A stretch of 64,000 nt of DNA from an uncultured Chlorobiaceae bacterium (lineage in GTDB: Bacteria > Bacteroidota > Chlorobiia > Chlorobiales > Chlorobiaceae), in the NCBI GenBank assembly GCA_903940125.1, contig CAJAJL010000123.1, positions 1-64,000 on the forward strand. The letters are read 5' to 3'. The stretch's first letter is position 1. The number at the start of each line of letters is the position of its first letter. Under the pieces are notes generated by a model that had not been told where the DNA came from, ran no database searches, and worked only from the letters and a program-made list of their open reading frames with translations. This document shows, piece by piece, positions 23,084-35,295 of the stretch. The translations under genes and the position numbers were made by a program.

Positions 23084-23443
23084 TTATTTTGTTACTGGAT
23101 TTATAACCTTATCAATGACTATTGTCAGATGATTTGATCTTTTGCGAATCCTGAATGCCCGACCCATAGGAGCCGGAAGCGTTCTTTTAAGTGTCGTTCC
23201 TTCATCAACAAAAATTGTCTTAACGAACAGCTCCTGATCACTGACCCTTTCATCAGGATTAAGCTGTGCGTAATTTGCCACGGCAGACTTAAGCGTCTGC
23301 ATAACATTCCGTGAAGCAGCTTTTGTTGAGTTAAGCAGAATAGCCTTGGCCAGATCTACCTGTTTGCCACGAACGAGGCCTGCCACAAGACGCATTTTCC
23401 TTGGCGATGTTGGCGTATCCCGTAAAATTGCTTTTGCTTGCAT
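23084..23443 (-). CDS. rplV: 50S ribosomal protein L22
   Basis: [43 protein letters not shown]. Confidence 0.97.
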   Translation of the reverse strand: MQAKAILRDTPTSPRKMRLVAGLVRGKQVDLAKAILLNSTKAASRNVMQTLKSAVANYAQLNPDERVSDQELFVKTIFVDEGTTLKRTLPAPMGRAFRIRKRSNHLTIVIDKVINPVTK

Positions 23444-23472
23444 GATATCTTTACCCTTTCGCGTTTTACAAT

Positions 23473-23772
23473 TTATTTTTTCCTTGGTGCTGCGCCGCCT
23501 TTCTCGGCCTTTCCACCACCAGCATGGCCTCGAAACGCTCTCGTCGGGGCAAACTCTCCAAGCTTGTGACCAACCATATTATCACCTACATAGACAGGGA
23601 CATGACTTTTGCCATTATGTACAGCAACCGTATGACCGACAAAATCAGGTGAAATCATTGAACTTCTGGACCAGGTTTTCACAACCTTTTTTTCACCCTT
23701 GGTATTCATATCAAGGATCCGTTTTTCCAGTTTTATATCAATGAACGGTCCCTTTTTAAGTGATCTTGGCAT
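23473..23772 (-). CDS. rpsS: 30S ribosomal protein S19
   Basis: [58 protein letters not shown]. Confidence 0.98.
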   Translation of the reverse strand: MPRSLKKGPFIDIKLEKRILDMNTKGEKKVVKTWSRSSMISPDFVGHTVAVHNGKSHVPVYVGDNMVGHKLGEFAPTRAFRGHAGGGKAEKGGAAPRKK

Positions 23773-23805
23773 AGTTTCTCTGCTTGTTGTTGTTAACCAC
23801 TATAA

Positions 23806-24645
23806 TTATTTGGCGTTTCTGCCGCGTACAATCAATTTCTGTGACGCCTTCTTCTTGTTTCTGGTCTTGAGACCCTTTGCAAGCTGACCCCAAGGTGACA
23901 TTGGATGTTTTCTACCTCCGCCGGATTTTGATTTACCTTCACCACCACCCATCGGGTGATCGACCGGGTTCATCGCCATACCTCTTGTCTGAGGACGTAT
24001 GCCAAGCCAGCGACTTCTGCCGGCTTTTCCTAAAACAACATTTTCATGATCGCTGTTACCTACCACACCAATCGTAGCCCGACACTCTACCCTGAGTTTA
24101 CGGATTTCTCCAGAAGGAAGCTTTAGTGTTACATAATCACCTTCACGGGCTGCAAGTACAGCAAATCCACCAGCTGACCTTACAATCTGACCTCCCTTTC
24201 CTGCTTTCATTTCAATATTATGAATATCAGTACCAAGAGGTATATTTTTTAATGGCATGGTGTTTCCGGCCTTTATTTCAACCTTGTCACCACTCTCCAC
24301 CTTATCCCCAACATTCAAACCTTTCGGGGCGAGAATATAACGTTTTTCTCCATCATTATAATGCAATAATGCAATTCTTGATGAACGATTCGGATCATAC
24401 TCAATAGCAGCAACGGTTGCAGGAACACCGTCCTTGTTGCGCTTAAAATCGATAATCCTGTAATGCCTTTTATGTCCTCCGCCTCTGTGCCTTGAAGTTT
24501 TCCTTCCTGCAGCATTGCGACCACCCGACTTGTTGAGTGAAACAAGCAAACCTTTCTCAGGTGTACTTTTTGTTATTTCATCGAATGCAGGGTATGACAT
24601 GAACCTTGACCCTGGCGTTACCGGCCTTAATTTCCTTATAGCCAT
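23806..24645 (-). CDS. rplB: 50S ribosomal protein L2
   Basis: [54 protein letters not shown]. Confidence 0.98.
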   Translation of the reverse strand: MAIRKLRPVTPGSRFMSYPAFDEITKSTPEKGLLVSLNKSGGRNAAGRKTSRHRGGGHKRHYRIIDFKRNKDGVPATVAAIEYDPNRSSRIALLHYNDGEKRYILAPKGLNVGDKVESGDKVEIKAGNTMPLKNIPLGTDIHNIEMKAGKGGQIVRSAGGFAVLAAREGDYVTLKLPSGEIRKLRVECRATIGVVGNSDHENVVLGKAGRSRWLGIRPQTRGMAMNPVDHPMGGGEGKSKSGGGRKHPMSPWGQLAKGLKTRNKKKASQKLIVRGRNAK

Positions 24646-24676
24646 TTGAATGTATGATCTATCCTTTTTATAATTT

Positions 24677-24988
24677 CTATCCTTCGCTCTTCTGGGTTGA
24701 ACCTGAGTAGTAATCTATAGCCTGGTCCTTTTTGAGAGTGATAATAGCTTTTTTCCAGTCACTCTTTTTTCCGGTGATCAACCCTTTTCTGGTATTCTGG
24801 CTGCGGGATTTCCCGAGACAGTTAACCGTGCGAACAGACTTTACTTCTACACCAAATTTCTTTTCAACCGCAATCTTTATATCAGTCTTGTCTGCATCGG
24901 GTTTAACGATAAAGACATACTGTCCTTTCTTCTCTGTCAGCCCTGTACTTTTTTCAGTCAACCAAGGACGCAACAACGGGTTTTTCAT
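24677..24988 (-). CDS. rplW: 50S ribosomal protein L23
   Basis: [49 protein letters not shown]. Confidence 0.95.
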   Translation of the reverse strand: MKNPLLRPWLTEKSTGLTEKKGQYVFIVKPDADKTDIKIAVEKKFGVEVKSVRTVNCLGKSRSQNTRKGLITGKKSDWKKAIITLKKDQAIDYYSGSTQKSEG

Positions 24989-25019
24989 CTCTTTAACTCC
25001 TTTTTCTGGAAAACTGCAA

Positions 25020-25646
25020 TTACCCTAATGTATCTTCAATTGTTTTCAACGCCGTCTTCTGAACAAGTACCGTATGGCTATGGAGAATGTCGTACGTTGA
25101 TGCTTTATCAGCGGTCATAATATTAAGTACCTCAATATTTCTGCCCGATCTTGCAATGATCATATCATATTCAGGAGTGAGCATCAAAGTCTTTTTCTCA
25201 GAGAGACCAAGATTTTTAAGAATATCGGCAAAAGGCTTTGTTTTGATCTGTTCAAATCTGAAATCTTCAACAACAAGAATCTGACCTGCCTTCGCTTTGG
25301 AACTTAGAGCTGAACGTCGCGCAAGAAGCTTTACCTTTTTGTTGACTTTCTGATCGTAAGCATGTGGCGTCGGTCCGAATATAGTACCGCCACCAATATT
25401 AAGAGGCGAACGGGTTGAACCCTGACGTGCATTACCAGTGCCTTTCTGACGTAAAGGCTTTCTGCCTCCACCCCTTACTTCGCCACGTGTTTTTGACTTG
25501 TGAGTACCCTGCCTCTTGTGTGCGAGAATCGACTTAACATCGAGATACATCGCATGTTCAGATATTTCAGCGCCGAATATATCATCACGGAGCGTTACCA
25601 CTTCCCCGGTTTCAGTGCCGCCGGTATTTAAGACTTTAAGTTCCAT
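25020..25646 (-). CDS. rplD: 50S ribosomal protein L4
   Basis: [30 protein letters not shown]. Confidence 0.97.
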   Translation of the reverse strand: MELKVLNTGGTETGEVVTLRDDIFGAEISEHAMYLDVKSILAHKRQGTHKSKTRGEVRGGGRKPLRQKGTGNARQGSTRSPLNIGGGTIFGPTPHAYDQKVNKKVKLLARRSALSSKAKAGQILVVEDFRFEQIKTKPFADILKNLGLSEKKTLMLTPEYDMIIARSGRNIEVLNIMTADKASTYDILHSHTVLVQKTALKTIEDTLG

Positions 25647-25664
25647 AGCTTCGCGTATTCAGCA

Positions 25665-26297
25665 TTAACTTTTTTTTGTAGAAACAATCTTGACATAGGA
25701 ATTCTTAGGTCCAGGCACAGATCCCTTTATAACAATAAGATTGGATTCAGGGATAATCTTAAAGATTTCAAGATTCCTGACTGTAATATTATCTGATCCC
25801 ATACGTCCGGCCATTCTGGTACCCTTGAAAACCCTTGACGGATCTGATGAGCCACCTACAGAACCCGGAGCTCTCTGTCTGTCAGACTGTCCGTGCGTTC
25901 TCTGTCCGCCGCTGAAATTATGACGTTTCATGACACCAGCAAAACCTTTTCCTTTCGAAACACCGAGAACATTAATTTTCTCGCCTTCTGTAAACGATTC
26001 AACGCTCACTGAACTACCAAGCTGGAGTTCCTGGTTAAGCTCTGAAAAGTCAAACTCAGCCAACTTGAAGCCTGGAGCTACTCCAGCCTTTTTGTAGTGA
26101 CCCTGAAGCGGTTTACTAACTTTTTTCTCGTCTCTTTCCCCGATACCAACCTGATAAGCATCGTATCCGTCCGTATCAACACGCTTAACCTGTGTCACAA
26201 AGCATGGTCCTGCCTGGATAATCGTGCAGGATACTGCTTCGCGTTTATCATTGAATAAACGGGTTATGCCGATTTTCTTTCCAAGAATCGCACCCAT
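25665..26297 (-). CDS. rplC: 50S ribosomal protein L3
   Basis: [43 protein letters not shown]. Confidence 0.97.
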   Translation of the reverse strand: MGAILGKKIGITRLFNDKREAVSCTIIQAGPCFVTQVKRVDTDGYDAYQVGIGERDEKKVSKPLQGHYKKAGVAPGFKLAEFDFSELNQELQLGSSVSVESFTEGEKINVLGVSKGKGFAGVMKRHNFSGGQRTHGQSDRQRAPGSVGGSSDPSRVFKGTRMAGRMGSDNITVRNLEIFKIIPESNLIVIKGSVPGPKNSYVKIVSTKKS

Positions 26298-26320
26298 ATT
26301 GAATTAACTATTCTAATTCT

Positions 26321-26632
26321 TTAAGACTTAATTTCAACATCAACACCACTTGGAAGCTCAAGCTTCATCAACATATCAATGGTTCTGGATGTCGGGTTTA
26401 TTATTTCGATCAACCTCTTGTGAGAGGAGAAGGAAAACTGCTCACGTGACTTCTTGTCAACATGCGGAGACCGGTTTACGGTATACACATGAGATTTTGT
26501 AGGCAGCGGTATTGGACCAAAGATGATAGCATCTGTCTGTTTGACTACATCAATAATCCTCAACGCCCACTTATCAACCAGACTATGGTCGTAAGACTTG
26601 AGCTTAATTCTGATCTTTTGCTGTACAGCCAC
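26321..26632 (-). CDS. rpsJ: 30S ribosomal protein S10
   Basis: [41 protein letters not shown]. Confidence 0.98.
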   Translation of the reverse strand: MAVQQKIRIKLKSYDHSLVDKWALRIIDVVKQTDAIIFGPIPLPTKSHVYTVNRSPHVDKKSREQFSFSSHKRLIEIINPTSRTIDMLMKLELPSGVDVEIKS

Positions 26633-26658
26633 TTGTCAACCCTGTTTCGTGTTATCAA

Positions 26659-26689
26659 TAAAAAAAGGACGGGATTTTCGGCCCCGTCC
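26659..26689 (-). terminator. Intrinsic terminator between tuf (str operon) and rpsJ (S10 operon)
   Basis: Minus strand: GGACGGG-GCCGAAAAT-CCCGTCC followed by TTTTTTT. Confidence 0.75.
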
Positions 26690-26708
26690 CGAGACGCCAT
26701 ACAATCTA

Positions 26709-27890
26709 TTATTCGATAATCTTTGTTACGGAACCTGCACCGACGGTACGACCGCCTTCACGGATTGCGAAACGCAGGCTCTCATCCATAGCGATAGGAG
26801 CAAGCAACTCGACATTCACTGAAAGGTTATCACCAGGCATGACCATCTCAACACCTTCAGGCAATGTTACAGATCCAGTTACATCGGTTGTACGGAAATA
26901 GAACTGTGGACGGTAACCATTGAAAAACGGTGTATGACGACCGCCCTCTTCCTTTTTAAGAATATAAACTTCAGCCTTGAACTTGGTATGCGGCTTGATG
27001 GTACCAGGTTTGGCAATAACCATACCACGCTCAAGCTCAGTCTTATCAACACCTCTGAGAAGAAGTCCGGCGTTATCACCTGCCTGACCCTCATCAAGAA
27101 GCTTCTGAAACATTTCTATACCGGTAACAACAGATTTACGAGTTGGTCTGATACCAACAATCTCGACCTCTTCATTGATCTTGATACGCCCTCTTTCGAT
27201 TCTTCCAGTACCTACAGTACCACGACCTGAAATAGAGAACACATCTTCAACCGGCATCAGAAACGGCTTGTCAATATCGCGAACCGGCTCAGGGATAAAT
27301 TCATCAACTGCATCCATAAGCTCCATAATAGCTTTCTCACCTTCAGGATCGCCTTCAAGAGCCTTAAGTGCAGAACCTTTGATGATCGGAATGTCGTCAC
27401 CAGGGAAGTCGTATTGTGTCAGAAGCTCTCTGAGCTCAAGCTCAACAAGCTCAATGAGTTCAGGATCAGCAATGTCAACTTTATTTAGAAATACGACAAG
27501 AGCAGGAACGTTAACCTGACGGGCAAGCAGAATGTGCTCGCGAGTCTGAGGCATAGGACCATCGGTACCAGCTACAACAAGAATTGCGCCATCCATCTGG
27601 GCAGCACCGGTAATCATGTTTTTAATGTAGTCAGCGTGACCGGGACAGTCAATGTGTGCGTAGTGACGTTTTTTTGTCTGATATTCGACGTGAGCAGTTG
27701 AAATGGTAATACCGCGCTCTCTCTCTTCAGGAGCTTTATCGATACTTCCAAAGTCGCGCTGCAGCGCAAGACCCTGCTTGGCAAGAACTGAAGTAATTGC
27801 AGCAGTCAGGGTTGTCTTACCATGATCAACGTGACCAATGGTTCCTATATTGACATGGGGTTTATCCCTTTTGTAGGACTCTTTTGCCAT
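26709..27890 (-). CDS. tuf: Elongation factor Tu
   Basis: [33 protein letters not shown]. Confidence 0.99.
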   Translation of the reverse strand: MAKESYKRDKPHVNIGTIGHVDHGKTTLTAAITSVLAKQGLALQRDFGSIDKAPEERERGITISTAHVEYQTKKRHYAHIDCPGHADYIKNMITGAAQMDGAILVVAGTDGPMPQTREHILLARQVNVPALVVFLNKVDIADPELIELVELELRELLTQYDFPGDDIPIIKGSALKALEGDPEGEKAIMELMDAVDEFIPEPVRDIDKPFLMPVEDVFSISGRGTVGTGRIERGRIKINEEVEIVGIRPTRKSVVTGIEMFQKLLDEGQAGDNAGLLLRGVDKTELERGMVIAKPGTIKPHTKFKAEVYILKKEEGGRHTPFFNGYRPQFYFRTTDVTGSVTLPEGVEMVMPGDNLSVNVELLAPIAMDESLRFAIREGGRTVGAGSVTKIIE

Positions 27891-27956
27891 AACTTATCTC
27901 CGTAACGGTTATCTTTTATTGATTGTAGTAGTTAAAACTGATAATCTGTTTCTCGC

Positions 27957-30071
27957 TTATTCCGAATCCTTGCTTACTCTCTTCTCCTGCAAAGCTTCCG
28001 CAATATTGCGAGGAACTTCGCGATAACAGTCGAACTCCATAGAATAATTTGCCCTTCCCTGACTCATCGAACGAAGATCAGTTGAATATCCGAACATCGC
28101 TGAAAGAGGAACCTTGGCATTGACAAACTGAGCTCCCGCCCTCTGACCCATTCCTTCAATATGACCGCGACGGCTTGAGAGATCACCCATAACATCACCA
28201 AGATACTCGTCAGGCGTTACGACCTCAACCTTCATGATCGGCTCAAGGAGAACAGGATCAGCTTTTTTAGCTGCTCCCTTAAACCCTATGGAACCGGCAA
28301 TCTTGAAGGCCATTTCTGACGAGTCTACCTCGTGGTACTTGCCATCATACAGTGTGACTTTAATATCCTGCATTGGAAAGCCAGCCACAACACCACTTTT
28401 CATGGCCTGCTGTACACCGGCATTTACAGCCGGAATATATTCTCTCGGGATAACTCCCCCTTTAACAGCATCAACAAATTCATATCCCTTTCCTTCCTCA
28501 AGCGGCTCAACAGTAATATTAACCAGACCAAACTGACCTTTACCGCCTGACTGACGAACAAACTTACCTTCAAAATCAACTTTCTTTCTGATAGTCTCTC
28601 TATAAGCAACCTGCGGCTGCCCGACATTAGCTTCAACCTTAAACTCTCGTTTAAGCCGGTCAACTAAAATCTCAAGATGAAGTTCGCCCATACCCGCAAT
28701 CAGAGTCTGACCGGTTTCATCATCAGTTTTCACCTTAAAAGTCGGATCCTCCTCAGCGAGCTTTGCAAGCGACATACCGAGCTTGTCTGAATCCGCTTTT
28801 GTTTTAGGCTCAATAGCGATTTCAATAACCGGTTCCGGAAAAATCATTTTCTCGAGAACAACCGGATTATTTTCATCACAGAGCGTATCACCGGTTCTTA
28901 CATCTTTCAAACCCACAGCAGCTGCAATATCGCCGCAATAAACAAAATCTATATCCTCTCTTTTATTGGAATGCATCTGAAGGATACGACCAATACGCTC
29001 TTTCTTACCGGTCATGGTATTCAGTACATAACTGCCAGCCTTCAGGACACCGGAATAAACCCGGAAAAAGGTAAGCTTGCCGACAAAAGGATCAGTAGCA
29101 ATTTTAAAGGCAAGAGCAGCGAAAGGCTCCTCGTCCCGCGGCTCGCGTGATATCGACTCTTCGGTACGAGGGTGGTGACCCTCAACCGCACCTACATCAA
29201 CCGGAGAAGCAAGATACTCTACTACAGCATCAAGCATAAACTGGACACCCTTGTTTTTAAAGGATGAACCGCAAAGTACAGGAATAATAGTAACCTTAAG
29301 CGTTGCCTGACGCAACACATTTCTAACCTCTTCCTCAGTGATTTCCTCACCATTCAAATACTTCTCAAGAAGAGTGTCATCATGCTCGGATACAGCTTCG
29401 AGCATATTAATTCGCCATGTCCTTGCCTCGTTCTGAAGGTCATGAGGAATCTCAACCTCTTCATAGGTACTGCCATCTTCCTTATCATAAATAATACCCT
29501 TCATCCTGATAAGATCAACAAAGCCGGCAAAAATCTCACCCTCGCCGATCGGTATCTGCAGAGGAACCGGGTTCGCACCCAGCCTCTCCCTTATTGCCTT
29601 GACAGTGTAAAAAAAGTTTGCACCGGTCCTGTCCATCTTATTGACATATGCGATCCTCGGCACACCATATTTATTCGCCTGACGCCATACCGTCTCAGAC
29701 TGAGGCTCCACTCCCCCGACAGCACAAAAAAGCGCAACTGCGCCATCAAGCACACGCAGTGAGCGCTCAACCTCAACAGTAAAATCGACATGACCAGGCG
29801 TATCTATAATATTAATCCTGTGATTAACACCTTTATAGTTACCAAACTTTGGCATCCAGAAACAAGTTGTTGCGGCAGACGTGATTGTAATACCACGCTC
29901 TTTTTCCTGATCCATCCAATCCATCGTCGCTCCGCCTTCATGCACCTCACCCATCCGGTGCAAACGACCAGTGTAATACAAAATCCTCTCTGTCGTCGTC
30001 GTCTTTCCGGCATCAATGTGAGCCATGATACCGATATTGCGTACTTTATCTAAATCAACCAGCCTTGCCAT
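27957..30071 (-). CDS. fusA: Elongation factor G
   Basis: [44 protein letters not shown]. Confidence 0.99.
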   Translation of the reverse strand: MARLVDLDKVRNIGIMAHIDAGKTTTTERILYYTGRLHRMGEVHEGGATMDWMDQEKERGITITSAATTCFWMPKFGNYKGVNHRINIIDTPGHVDFTVEVERSLRVLDGAVALFCAVGGVEPQSETVWRQANKYGVPRIAYVNKMDRTGANFFYTVKAIRERLGANPVPLQIPIGEGEIFAGFVDLIRMKGIIYDKEDGSTYEEVEIPHDLQNEARTWRINMLEAVSEHDDTLLEKYLNGEEITEEEVRNVLRQATLKVTIIPVLCGSSFKNKGVQFMLDAVVEYLASPVDVGAVEGHHPRTEESISREPRDEEPFAALAFKIATDPFVGKLTFFRVYSGVLKAGSYVLNTMTGKKERIGRILQMHSNKREDIDFVYCGDIAAAVGLKDVRTGDTLCDENNPVVLEKMIFPEPVIEIAIEPKTKADSDKLGMSLAKLAEEDPTFKVKTDDETGQTLIAGMGELHLEILVDRLKREFKVEANVGQPQVAYRETIRKKVDFEGKFVRQSGGKGQFGLVNITVEPLEEGKGYEFVDAVKGGVIPREYIPAVNAGVQQAMKSGVVAGFPMQDIKVTLYDGKYHEVDSSEMAFKIAGSIGFKGAAKKADPVLLEPIMKVEVVTPDEYLGDVMGDLSSRRGHIEGMGQRAGAQFVNAKVPLSAMFGYSTDLRSMSQGRANYSMEFDCYREVPRNIAEALQEKRVSKDSE

Positions 30072-30111
30072 AACAAATTTTTTGACCTTTTATCCACCCT
30101 TTAACAACTAC

Positions 30112-30579
30112 TCAGAACCTGAAATGCGCAAACGCCTTATTAGCATCAGCCATCCTATGTACCTCATCACGCTTTTTCACTGACGCACCCTGCTCGTTCG
30201 CAGCATCCATCAGCTCAGAAGCAAGCTTCTCAGCCATTGACTTCCCGCCACGTTTCGCTGCATACATCTTCAACCAGCGGAATGCAAGAGCACCTCTTCT
30301 TGAAGCCTTGACTTCCATAGGAATCTGGTACGTGGCGCCACCAACCCTCTTACTGCGAACCTCAACAACAGGCGCAATATGAGACATAGCCTTGCGGTAG
30401 ACCTCCAAAGGATCTTCACCGCTCATTTTTTCAGCAATAATAGCAAAAGCGTCATAAACAATCTTTGTCGCAACAGCTTTCTTACCATCAAGCATTACAG
30501 CATTGATAAAACGGGCAACGCTTTCATCCCCGTAACGAAAATCAACACCTAGTCTTTTATAGCCACCTTTTTTCGGCAT
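30112..30579 (-). CDS. rpsG: 30S ribosomal protein S7
   Basis: [55 protein letters not shown]. Confidence 0.97.
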   Translation of the reverse strand: MPKKGGYKRLGVDFRYGDESVARFINAVMLDGKKAVATKIVYDAFAIIAEKMSGEDPLEVYRKAMSHIAPVVEVRSKRVGGATYQIPMEVKASRRGALAFRWLKMYAAKRGGKSMAEKLASELMDAANEQGASVKKRDEVHRMADANKAFAHFRF

Positions 30580-30605
30580 ATTCTTCTATAAATTTATGAT
30601 TGGAC

Positions 30606-31013
30606 CTATCTGCCTTTACCCTTGACAGGAGCAGCTGCGCCAGCTTTAGGCTGCTTGGCCCCATATTTCGACCGACTCTGCTTACGATCAGCAACACCGG
30701 ACGTATCCAGCGAGCCGCGTACAATATGATAACGCACACCAGGAAGATCCTTCACCCTGCCGCCTCTAATCAAAACGATAGAGTGCTCCTGAAGGTTATG
30801 ACCCTCTCCAGGGATATATGCTGTTACTTCAATCTTGTTTGACAACCTTACACGCGCTACTTTCCGCAACGCCGAGTTAGGTTTTTTGGGGGTAGTCGTG
30901 TAAACACGAGTGCATACCCCGCGCTTTTGAGGACACTTATCAAGCGCCGGTGACGCTGTTTTTGTTACTTTTACACTTCTCCCGAGCCTGATGAGCTGCT
31001 GAATCGTCGGCAT
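30606..31013 (-). CDS. rpsL: 30S ribosomal protein S12
   Basis: [45 protein letters not shown]. Confidence 0.98.
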   Translation of the reverse strand: MPTIQQLIRLGRSVKVTKTASPALDKCPQKRGVCTRVYTTTPKKPNSALRKVARVRLSNKIEVTAYIPGEGHNLQEHSIVLIRGGRVKDLPGVRYHIVRGSLDTSGVADRKQSRSKYGAKQPKAGAAAPVKGKGR

Positions 31014-31412
31014 ACTGAAACTCTCTTTCTATTTAAAAACCTCTGATTACAAAAGACGCAATCCTAAAAAATCCATAAGGACAACCAATGTAAGAGAATT
31101 ATAAAAAAAAACAAAACCTAAATCATCATTTTTGTTCTCTTGAGAAATAATCTTAACTCCCCTTCTGAACCCCTGCATAGAGCGATCTCAATGCCCGTAA
31201 ACACTTGCCATCAAACTTCTCTAATCGAAACAAAACCAATTTTGGAACAGAGGTCTTGATCAACAAATCATAAACCATATTATCGTCCGTGTTTGAAAAA
31301 ATCAGCAGGTAAGCTTCATTTTGAAAAACGAGCCAAAGGAACTAACCTTGCAAATCAGGGAACGAATGTCCATAATTGCTTACTTAATATTTACAAACCA
31401 TCCCTCTTGTCA

Positions 31413-33797
31413 TTATACCCCAGACTTTTGGCGAAAACTGCCCTCCAACACACCCCCTGCAATAAGCAGAAGCGCAAGCACGAATGCGCCGAGCGATATC
31501 CTTGTGCCCGTTTCAAAACCGCTTCTGTCATAAAAGAAACGAACTTCCCTGCTCCCGGCCGGAACTACGACACCCCGAAGCAATCCGTTCACCTTTACCA
31601 TTGAGGCATCACGACCATCAACTTTCACCTTCCATCGAAGTGGATAATAGATTTCACTGACAACAAGAAATGCCTCGCCTGGAGCTGAAACCTTCAGGAT
31701 CATTGATTCTGGCTGCGCATCAAGCGATGTAACCGTTGCTGCTGCAAAAGATCGGCTTCCTGTCCAGAGAGATCCATCGACATAAGCCTCACCTGAAGCA
31801 GCAGGATCATCAAGAAGCCTGGCAAACAGGGCCTCCTCATTTTTCAAGCCTGTCACGCGTCCTGCGAACCATGCCCTCGGAGTAGATCCCTTAAGACTAT
31901 AGACATAGACCTGTACCGGACCGTTTGCCAGCTGGAGTGAACCGGTCTTGACCAGTTCAAGTGAAGGATTCGCAACAGGTTCAGGAGTGATGACATAGCC
32001 GACATTGAGCATTCTGAGAATATTCAGACTGGCAAGATTTTCTGTTTTTGCAAGAAACTCTTCGTAACTTTTCAGTTTTGCAGGATGGTAACCGCCTGTC
32101 GACTCGATACCGAAAAGAGCAAACTTGTTTTCCGCAAAAAGCGGACCCGCAGGATAGATCCTGAACAACCCTTTCCTGGAAACCAGAAAACGGGTAATCT
32201 CATCATGGCGAAAAGCACGATTCACCACTCTGCTATCGGTAAATACAGGAGAGCGAAGGGATGCCGCGGATGGGTTAACTATCTGCACATCAAGCCAGAT
32301 AATATCGCCAAGTGCGATACAAAGCAGCAGGATAACGGACAACTTCCTGGAAAGCATATTTTTCACAAGCATCCAGAGTACTCCGAACGAAAGAATCAAA
32401 ACCAGTGCACCAACAAGGAAACTTTCTTTCAGGTTCTCCCACCTCACCTTATTTACCATAAAGGCAAGATTAAAACTCCCGACGGATGGATCAGGAAAGA
32501 GTGAACGGAAAAAGCCCTCAATGCCTTGCTCAAACACAAAAAAAAGAAGCAGCATTCCTGCAAGAGCAAGCCCCCCCCTATAAAGATGCTTTTTCAGTCG
32601 ATCCGATTGGCACTGAAGCAATTCTTGAACTCCTGCGGAAGCAAAAAAAGCCAGAATAAGATAAACCATTATAAGCGCCATCGAAGGGACTCTGAACTTG
32701 CTGAACAATGGCGCTGCGTTGTAGAAAAGGTTAAACACAGGGCTGAAAAAACTCCCGAAGGACAACAGCAGGAACAGCAGCAATCCTGCAACAAAAAACA
32801 AGGTCATCGGTTCCTTCCTGCGTTGTGCGACCCCGCCAATGGCAAGCAGGAACACAACAATGCCTGTATAATGGGGAAAGTCAGTAAAAGGCATAAAACC
32901 CCAGTAGGTAACCCCACCGAAACCAAAGCTCCCCGGAACAAGAAAGGTCAGAAATTCCAACGGGTGCATAGACCACAGTGTTGCATAGTCCCATGAAGCA
33001 CCGCTCCCCCCTGCAGCCATTCCTCTCACCGAGTAAGCGGCATACTGTGAGGCGGGCATGTAGATCGATGCCGACATGGCAACCCCACAGGCAAGCGCAA
33101 CAATCAATAACAGCAATAAACGAAATACCCCGACACCGTAGGGGCCGCCCCCTCCAAAAAACAAACGCCGTGCAATGAAAAATAAAAGAAGCAGCACCAT
33201 CAGCACCCAGGAATAGTATGCAATTTGTACATGAGACCGCTGCAGCTGAAACCCGACGACAAGAGCAAGAATGCCCGCATCAGTCAATCCGCCACGCTCA
33301 ACAAACCGCATGGCCGCCCAGAGCATCCACGGTATGTAGGCCGCTGTCATGAGCTGACTGCCATGACCATGGACCAGCATGGCCGTCATATAGGGATTGA
33401 GCATGAAAACTGCCCCGCCGAAAACTGCAGCAAGTCTTGTCAGACGATACGACCGTAGAAAGAGAAATACTCCAAAACCGGCAAATGCCAGATGAAGCAG
33501 CTGCAGGAACATACCATCGAGATGCAAGAGGTTAAAAAACAGGTTGGGATAGTAAAGTCCACTGAGATAGCTGAATGCTTCCACTGTCGGCATACCTGAA
33601 AAAATCCATGGCTGCCAGAGAGGATAGTTCCCGGTAGCCTCGAAAAGCCGGTCAAGGGCAATCGTGGAGGCCAGAGGCACCAGAGTATCGGGTGCAACCA
33701 GTATATTCGACTGAAAAACAAGCGGGTAGAAAAGTAATACTGCCAGAACCGTATAGCCGGCAAAAACAATAAGAAACAACAGGATGGTTTTCTTCAC
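31413..33797 (-). CDS. YfhO-family multi-pass membrane protein
   Basis: 794 aa with many TM segments; VLLFYPLVFQSNILVAPDTL..PLWQPWIFSGMPTVEAFSYLSGLYYPN typical YfhO; C-terminal beta domain. Confidence 0.8.
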   Translation of the reverse strand: MKKTILLFLIVFAGYTVLAVLLFYPLVFQSNILVAPDTLVPLASTIALDRLFEATGNYPLWQPWIFSGMPTVEAFSYLSGLYYPNLFFNLLHLDGMFLQLLHLAFAGFGVFLFLRSYRLTRLAAVFGGAVFMLNPYMTAMLVHGHGSQLMTAAYIPWMLWAAMRFVERGGLTDAGILALVVGFQLQRSHVQIAYYSWVLMVLLLLFFIARRLFFGGGGPYGVGVFRLLLLLIVALACGVAMSASIYMPASQYAAYSVRGMAAGGSGASWDYATLWSMHPLEFLTFLVPGSFGFGGVTYWGFMPFTDFPHYTGIVVFLLAIGGVAQRRKEPMTLFFVAGLLLFLLLSFGSFFSPVFNLFYNAAPLFSKFRVPSMALIMVYLILAFFASAGVQELLQCQSDRLKKHLYRGGLALAGMLLLFFVFEQGIEGFFRSLFPDPSVGSFNLAFMVNKVRWENLKESFLVGALVLILSFGVLWMLVKNMLSRKLSVILLLCIALGDIIWLDVQIVNPSAASLRSPVFTDSRVVNRAFRHDEITRFLVSRKGLFRIYPAGPLFAENKFALFGIESTGGYHPAKLKSYEEFLAKTENLASLNILRMLNVGYVITPEPVANPSLELVKTGSLQLANGPVQVYVYSLKGSTPRAWFAGRVTGLKNEEALFARLLDDPAASGEAYVDGSLWTGSRSFAAATVTSLDAQPESMILKVSAPGEAFLVVSEIYYPLRWKVKVDGRDASMVKVNGLLRGVVVPAGSREVRFFYDRSGFETGTRISLGAFVLALLLIAGGVLEGSFRQKSGV

Positions 33798-33801
33798 AAC
33801 G

Positions 33802-35295
33802 TTAACGCTTTGTTTCTTTATTAATAAACGGAATGAATTTAAAAATAATCTCTCTTTCCTCCTGCTCCAACTTCAGGAAGAGCATCAGCGCACTATAACT
33901 GCTGACCACAAGTAAAGCACCCACCATAAACCCGACAAATACCGGCAGACCGAGCAGCCATGGACGCGCAGCCATGAGAAGCATTGCCGAAAAAAGACCT
34001 GACACAATAGGTTTCCACAATGCTTTTCCGAAGGGATGAATCTTCAGGAGAATAAAAACCTCGACGAGCCGGACAGTTGAGAGCAAAAAAAAGACAAGCA
34101 GAGTAGCAAGTGCCGCACCATTTATACCCATTCTCGGAATTAAAAGCAAGTTCAAGGCTGCCTGCATACCAATGGAACCAAGAGCATTGTAAAGACTGAG
34201 CCGCGCATACCCTGTCATGGCCAACAGTGTCGAAGAGAGCCCGAATGAGACCTGCAGCAATGAAGCTGCTGTTAACAGAACAAGCGCATTACTTCCGGCA
34301 GTGAACCGGGTACCGAATACCCCGAGTACCGGTTCGGGAAGCAGCATAAAAAGAATAACCGGAGGAACAACAAGCCCGAGAATCCAGCGTGTCACCATTT
34401 TATAAATCCTTCCTATCTCAGCATTATCTCTGCCAGTATGCAGTGCAGCAATCATCGGTGCTGCAATACCGGCAAATGCCAGAAGCACTGCACGGATAAG
34501 ACCTGCGGTTCTTGCTGCCGGATGATAAAGCCCGACCGTTGCAGTATCAGTAAGCATACCCAGCATCACAATATCAAGCCAGTGTGTCATCATACTCAAC
34601 AGTGAGACCAGCATGAACGGCAATGCATAGACCATCATGCTCCTGTCAGGAGAGGCACGAACAATATCCATTGGATGAACGCCGCTGATTTTCGACAAGT
34701 AAGGACGAATCCAGAAAAATGCTATGGCGGCCGATATTCCAAAAGGAAAAAAAAGAGCGGCTTCCTGTCCAACCATGTAACGAAACAGCAGTGTTATAAT
34801 GAGCAACAACAAGGGACTCACGACCTGGGTTGCAATAATTTTCGGTTGAAGCTTGTTGAAGCCCTGAATCGCATGCCCATAAAGCATGGTTGCCACATTG
34901 AATGGAATGGCAGCAGCATAGCAGCAGAGTGTAAGCTGCAGAAGTTTGCTGCCGTTAAGCAACGTGGCAATGTGACCTGAAAAGAGAAGCAGAAGAAGAG
35001 CTACAAAAAGAGAAAAGAAGATGCTCGTTTTTAGTGCCGAACCAATCACAGCCCTCTGACGGAGAGGATGGCAGCTGTTAACACTTACAAAGCGCAGTAA
35101 CCCTGAATCAAGACCCGCTATGGCAAGAACTTCTGAAATCTGGATAACTGCGACAGCAAGTGCGTAGGTACCAAGAGCATCGGGGTCAAGCACTCTTGCA
35201 ACAAGCAGGTTAAAGCCGAAGCGGGAGGCCTGACCAAAAAGAAATCCGGCAAAGGAAAAACCTGCCTGACCAGCAATAACACTATTGCGATTCAA
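33802..35295 (-). CDS. Polysaccharide flippase (MATE/Wzx-like superfamily)
   Basis: 497 aa polytopic protein; GFLFGQASRFGFNLLVARVLDPDALGTYALAVAVIQI. Confidence 0.8.
   Translation of the reverse strand: MNRNSVIAGQAGFSFAGFLFGQASRFGFNLLVARVLDPDALGTYALAVAVIQISEVLAIAGLDSGLLRFVSVNSCHPLRQRAVIGSALKTSIFFSLFVALLLLLFSGHIATLLNGSKLLQLTLCCYAAAIPFNVATMLYGHAIQGFNKLQPKIIATQVVSPLLLLIITLLFRYMVGQEAALFFPFGISAAIAFFWIRPYLSKISGVHPMDIVRASPDRSMMVYALPFMLVSLLSMMTHWLDIVMLGMLTDTATVGLYHPAARTAGLIRAVLLAFAGIAAPMIAALHTGRDNAEIGRIYKMVTRWILGLVVPPVILFMLLPEPVLGVFGTRFTAGSNALVLLTAASLLQVSFGLSSTLLAMTGYARLSLYNALGSIGMQAALNLLLIPRMGINGAALATLLVFFLLSTVRLVEVFILLKIHPFGKALWKPIVSGLFSAMLLMAARPWLLGLPVFVGFMVGALLVVSSYSALMLFLKLEQEEREIIFKFIPFINKETKR

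Noticed and set aside
32085-32996. Plus-strand ORFs of 139 and 156 aa
   Set aside because: Antisense to the YfhO-like gene; biased Lys/Gln composition, no recognisable domain.
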